Assembly: GCA_015055785.1 (NCBI GenBank)
Contig: SVHQ01000088.1
Location: 1-7,093 of the forward strand
Direction of reading: 5' to 3'
DNA from: Clostridiales bacterium
GTDB lineage: Bacteria; Bacillota_A; Clostridia; Christensenellales; Borkfalkiaceae
DNA: 7,093 bases
Part shown: piece after piece, positions 5,434 to 7,093 of the stretch
Position numbering within the stretch: the first letter of the stretch is position 1
How the letters are laid out: the number at the start of each line of letters is the position of its first letter
Notes under the pieces: generated by a model
Told to the model about the DNA's origin: nothing
Databases searched by the model: none
What the model saw: the letters and a program-made list of their open reading frames with translations, nothing else
Translations under genes and position numbers: made by a program

Positions 5434-6594
5434 TTAAGCGTTTTTTTGTTCATTGCTTGTTTTAGGTACTTTCGCGATAGTTGCTCTGAAAGATTTTGAG
5501 GAAAGCACGAAGATGCCAGCAGCGATTACGAGTACCACATCGATAAACACGTAGGAATTATATGCAAGGCTATAAGCCCATACATTTTGCCCTTCGGCAT
5601 ACGCTTCAAATGCGAATACGCCCGAAAGCACGTGGCATACAAAACGCATCGTTCCAGCGAGCGTTGCTCCCAGTGCAAAATGTGTTGCAGCGAGGGTTTC
5701 TTTACCACTTTTCTTTGGCATATAGCGTAGCGAACCTGCTAAACCTGCTGCTGAAAACGCGATGGGATAATCAAGTAGAAATTGTGCTGGATGTATCAAC
5801 CAAGGATCTTGTAAAGCTTGTAACAGACCGTAAATAAATCCAACAAATACGCCCTTTTTTGAGCCGAAAATATAGGAATAAAGCATAATCGGCAGTAGGC
5901 TGACGAGGGTTACGGAGCCGCCTTGCGGCATATCCCACAGCTTGATATAAGAGAGTGCGTAGCTCATTGAGGCACAGATTCCCGCATAGGCAAGGGCACG
6001 CGCATCGAAAACGAGTTTTTGTCGATCGAAAAAGCTTATGCCAACAATCACCGCGATTGTCAACAGGGTGAATAAATACAGCGCGAGTTGTTTTACCGTT
6101 GCCGTTTCGGAGTTGTAGTATCCATCGTTCGAGATCTTTTTGTTATAGTATACGGCGATACAGATTAGAGCTGAGAGTAGTGCAACGCCGCAAAGAGAGA
6201 TTGACGCAAACGTGAATATTTTTTTGTGTTCTGGTTTGTATTTGGAAAGCGTGATGAACGTAATCGAGCAGAGCAAGATCGTAGAGCATAAAACAAGTAA
6301 GGGAATGAGCACAAGCCGTATGAGCAGTTGTTTATCCAGCCAGTTTTCTTCCGTATAGGAATCGCTGTAATTTTTGGCGAGATCGAGCGCAAAAAAGACG
6401 ATGGCAACGATAAGCAGATAAAAGAATGTGCTTGTTAATGCACATTTTACATACTTGCCAAAAGCGTCGCGGCGCATGAAAAATATGACTGCGCCCGTAA
6501 GCAATAATGCGGCAAGCCATCCTATTGTTAGCCATTTTGCGATGGGTTCGAAGCTTTCGATAGCATACGTTGCCAAAAGGGAATTAAGAAACAT
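5434..6594 (-). CDS. thiT: ThiT-family thiamine ECF transporter S component with extra N-terminal membrane domain
   Basis: The C-terminal half (about residues 195-370) is a ThiT/YuaJ thiamine-binding S component, which takes up thiamine with the shared ECF energising module (EcfA/A'/T, not in this window). Diagnostic motifs: MPQGGSVTL (222-230), IYGLLQ (254-259), HPAQFLLDYP (268-277), RFVCHVLSG (317-325), and Y341/N346, spaced like the thiamine-contacting Tyr and Asn of Lactococcus ThiT. The protein is 386 residues, about twice the usual 180-200. The first 195 residues hold five predicted membrane helices (about 21-40, 51-73, 90-116, 126-150, 168-189) that I cannot assign to a family. The start at 6594 is chosen because a strong RBS (6602-6608) stands seven bases upstream; an in-frame ATG at 6666 would place that RBS inside the gene. 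A TPP riboswitch in the leader supports the substrate. Confidence 0.93.
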   Translation of the reverse strand: MFLNSLLATYAIESFEPIAKWLTIGWLAALLLTGAVIFFMRRDAFGKYVKCALTSTFFYLLIVAIVFFALDLAKNYSDSYTEENWLDKQLLIRLVLIPLLVLCSTILLCSITFITLSKYKPEHKKIFTFASISLCGVALLSALICIAVYYNKKISNDGYYNSETATVKQLALYLFTLLTIAVIVGISFFDRQKLVFDARALAYAGICASMSYALSYIKLWDMPQGGSVTLVSLLPIMLYSYIFGSKKGVFVGFIYGLLQALQDPWLIHPAQFLLDYPIAFSAAGLAGSLRYMPKKSGKETLAATHFALGATLAGTMRFVCHVLSGVFAFEAYAEGQNVWAYSLAYNSYVFIDVVLVIAAGIFVLSSKSFRATIAKVPKTSNEQKNA

Positions 6595-6601
6595 AAAGAA
6601 A

Positions 6602-6608
6602 CCTCCTT
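6602..6608 (-). promoter_or_regulatory. Strong ribosome binding site that fixes the thiT start
   Basis: On the minus strand AAGGAGG is followed by seven bases and the ATG at 6594. This rules out the longer frame beginning at 6666, whose extra 24 residues are mostly basic and lie across the leader. Confidence 0.9.
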
Positions 6609-6657
6609 TTTTCCGTCGTATGCGTTTTGATGGTTTTTGATAATCATATTTGATAAT

Positions 6658-6688
6658 AAAAAACACCCAGCGTTTTTAAACGTGGGTG
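6658..6688 (-). terminator. Riboswitch-controlled terminator in the thiT leader
   Basis: Read on the minus strand, CACCCA-CGTTT pairs with AAACG-c-TGGGTG (one bulged C), followed by six T residues at 6663-6658. It lies about 100 bases after the TPP aptamer and 64 bases before the thiT ATG, where an attenuator belongs. Its 5' arm, CACCCACG (6688-6681), is exactly complementary to CGTGGGTG in the aptamer (6857-6850). That offers a mutually exclusive antiterminator. Confidence 0.9.
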
Positions 6689-6723
6689 AAGAATACTTTT
6701 CAAAACTGCCTTATTATCTTATA

Positions 6724-6759
6724 TGCAAACGCGTGCGAAATATGCAAGCGTAGTTTGCA
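6724..6759 (-). other. Hairpin between aptamer and terminator
   Basis: A perfect 7-bp stem, TGCAAAC/GTTTGCA, with outer arms at 6753-6759 and 6724-6730. It may extend inward through a CGC/GCG pairing with a three-base bulge. It sits in the thiT leader between the TPP aptamer and the terminator. It may only space the two, or it may be part of the expression platform. Confidence 0.5.
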
Positions 6760-6784
6760 AAGAAAACAAGAAGGACGGAAAACG

Positions 6785-6864
6785 GTTGTCAATCTCTCGC
6801 TCAGGTATTACCCTGCCGATTCAAATGGTATAATCTCAGCCTTTTAAGGCACCCACGACGGAAC
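6785..6864 (-). promoter_or_regulatory. TPP riboswitch aptamer (thi box)
   Basis: The minus strand carries the thi-box core in order: GGGTGCC, a short P3 hairpin GCCT-TAAA-AGGC (6839-6850), CTGAGAT (6839-6833), TATACC, TTGAATC, the P5 hairpin CAGG/CCTG with GGTAATACC (6812-6804), and GAGCGAGAGA. P1 can form from GTT-CC-GTCG (6864-6856) and TGAC-AAC (6791-6785). Order and spacing match the TPP riboswitch; the P4 side differs from the common CCTGA/TAGGGA in a way that keeps U-A and C-G pairs. It should sense thiamine pyrophosphate and switch off thiT through the terminator at 6658-6688. Confidence 0.93.
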
Positions 6865-6883
6865 ATTCAATTTTTGTGATTTT

Positions 6884-6912
6884 ATTATACTCTCTAAAAA
6901 AGGGTTTGTCAA
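6884..6912 (-). promoter_or_regulatory. Sigma-A promoter of the thiT leader
   Basis: On the minus strand TTGACA (6912-6907), a 17-base spacer and TATAAT (6889-6884) form a perfect consensus promoter. The start point would be near 6877, about a dozen bases before the aptamer P1, as expected for riboswitch transcripts. Confidence 0.92.
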
Positions 6913-6944
6913 ACCTTTGAAAGGATAAAAGGAGAAAATTTTTC

Positions 6945-7093
6945 ATGGGCTATAATTTTTACGTTTATATGGACCGTATGAAATACATCAAACGCTGGCA
7001 ATTGATGCGTTCGTTGCGAGAAGAAAACATCATGGAACATTCTCAATGTGTTGCCGTGTTGGCGCACGCACTCGTCACCATTCATAACGAGGT
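6945..7093 (+). CDS. yfbR: YfbR-like HD-domain 5'-deoxynucleotidase, 5' part
   Basis: First 49 codons of a gene running off the window. The product resembles E. coli YfbR, an HD-domain phosphohydrolase that removes phosphate from deoxynucleoside 5'-monophosphates in the cytosol. Visible matches are K-R-W-x-L-M-R (16-22, with R17/W18 in the place of the YfbR substrate residues Arg18/Trp19) and E-N-I-M-E-H-S (27-33, where His32 matches the metal ligand His33). An AHAL helix motif (40-43) follows. The HD pair itself lies beyond the window. AAAGGAG at 6928-6934 is ten bases before the ATG. It is divergent from thiT. The assignment rests on the N-terminal fifth or quarter only, so other YfbR-like HD hydrolases remain possible. 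Confidence 0.8.
   Translation, partial: MGYNFYVYMDRMKYIKRWQLMRSLREENIMEHSQCVAVLAHALVTIHNE

Noticed and set aside
6595..6666. Longer thiT start at 6666
   Set aside because: It would put the strong RBS and the end of the leader inside the coding region, and it starts within the terminator T tract.

Overview
The window looks like a chromosomal core-gene segment from a Gram-positive-type (Firmicutes, probably Clostridia) bacterium. The evidence is the gene order (dxr-rseP, then ylxM-ffh-rpsP-khpA-rimM), strong Shine-Dalgarno sites, near-perfect sigma-A promoters, and a thiamine transporter of the ECF S-component type behind a TPP riboswitch. An uncultured gut lineage is possible but is only an inference. 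I see no mobile element, CRISPR array, tRNA, rRNA or phage gene.

Layout. 1-521: 3' part of dxr (MEP isoprenoid pathway). 555-1886: rseP/rasP (site-2 membrane protease), 33 bases behind dxr and probably in the same operon. 1906-1954: an intrinsic terminator whose 3' arm doubles as the -35 box of a perfect sigma-A promoter. 1987-3761: ylxM and ffh (SRP regulator and SRP GTPase). 3762-4047: a gene-free stretch of about 286 bases packed with at least nine small hairpins. 4048-4341: rpsP. 4342-4506: a second structured gap. 4507-4770: khpA, then a strong terminator. 4917-5417: rimM, ending 16 bases from the convergent thiT. 5434-6594 (minus): a thiT gene about twice the usual size, with five extra predicted membrane helices at its N-terminus. 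6595-6912 (minus): its leader, with a perfect promoter, a TPP aptamer, a middle hairpin, an intrinsic terminator and a strong RBS. 6945-7093: the start of a YfbR-like HD nucleotidase, running off the window.

How they fit together. ylxM-ffh-rpsP-khpA-rimM is the classical secretion/ribosome-maturation cluster (SRP targeting, 30S protein S16, an RNA-binding KH protein, 16S processing factor). Here it is interrupted by a terminator before rimM, and the usual trmD-rplS tail is absent. The thiT unit is self-contained. The 5' strand of its TPP aptamer is perfectly complementary over 8 bases to the 5' arm of the downstream terminator, which gives a direct ligand-off switch model.

The least explained parts are the hairpin array between ffh and rpsP, the structured rpsP-khpA gap, the N-terminal membrane half of ThiT, and an acidic insertion of about 60 residues in RseP. 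No clearly new multi-gene system is visible; most genes are ordinary housekeeping genes.
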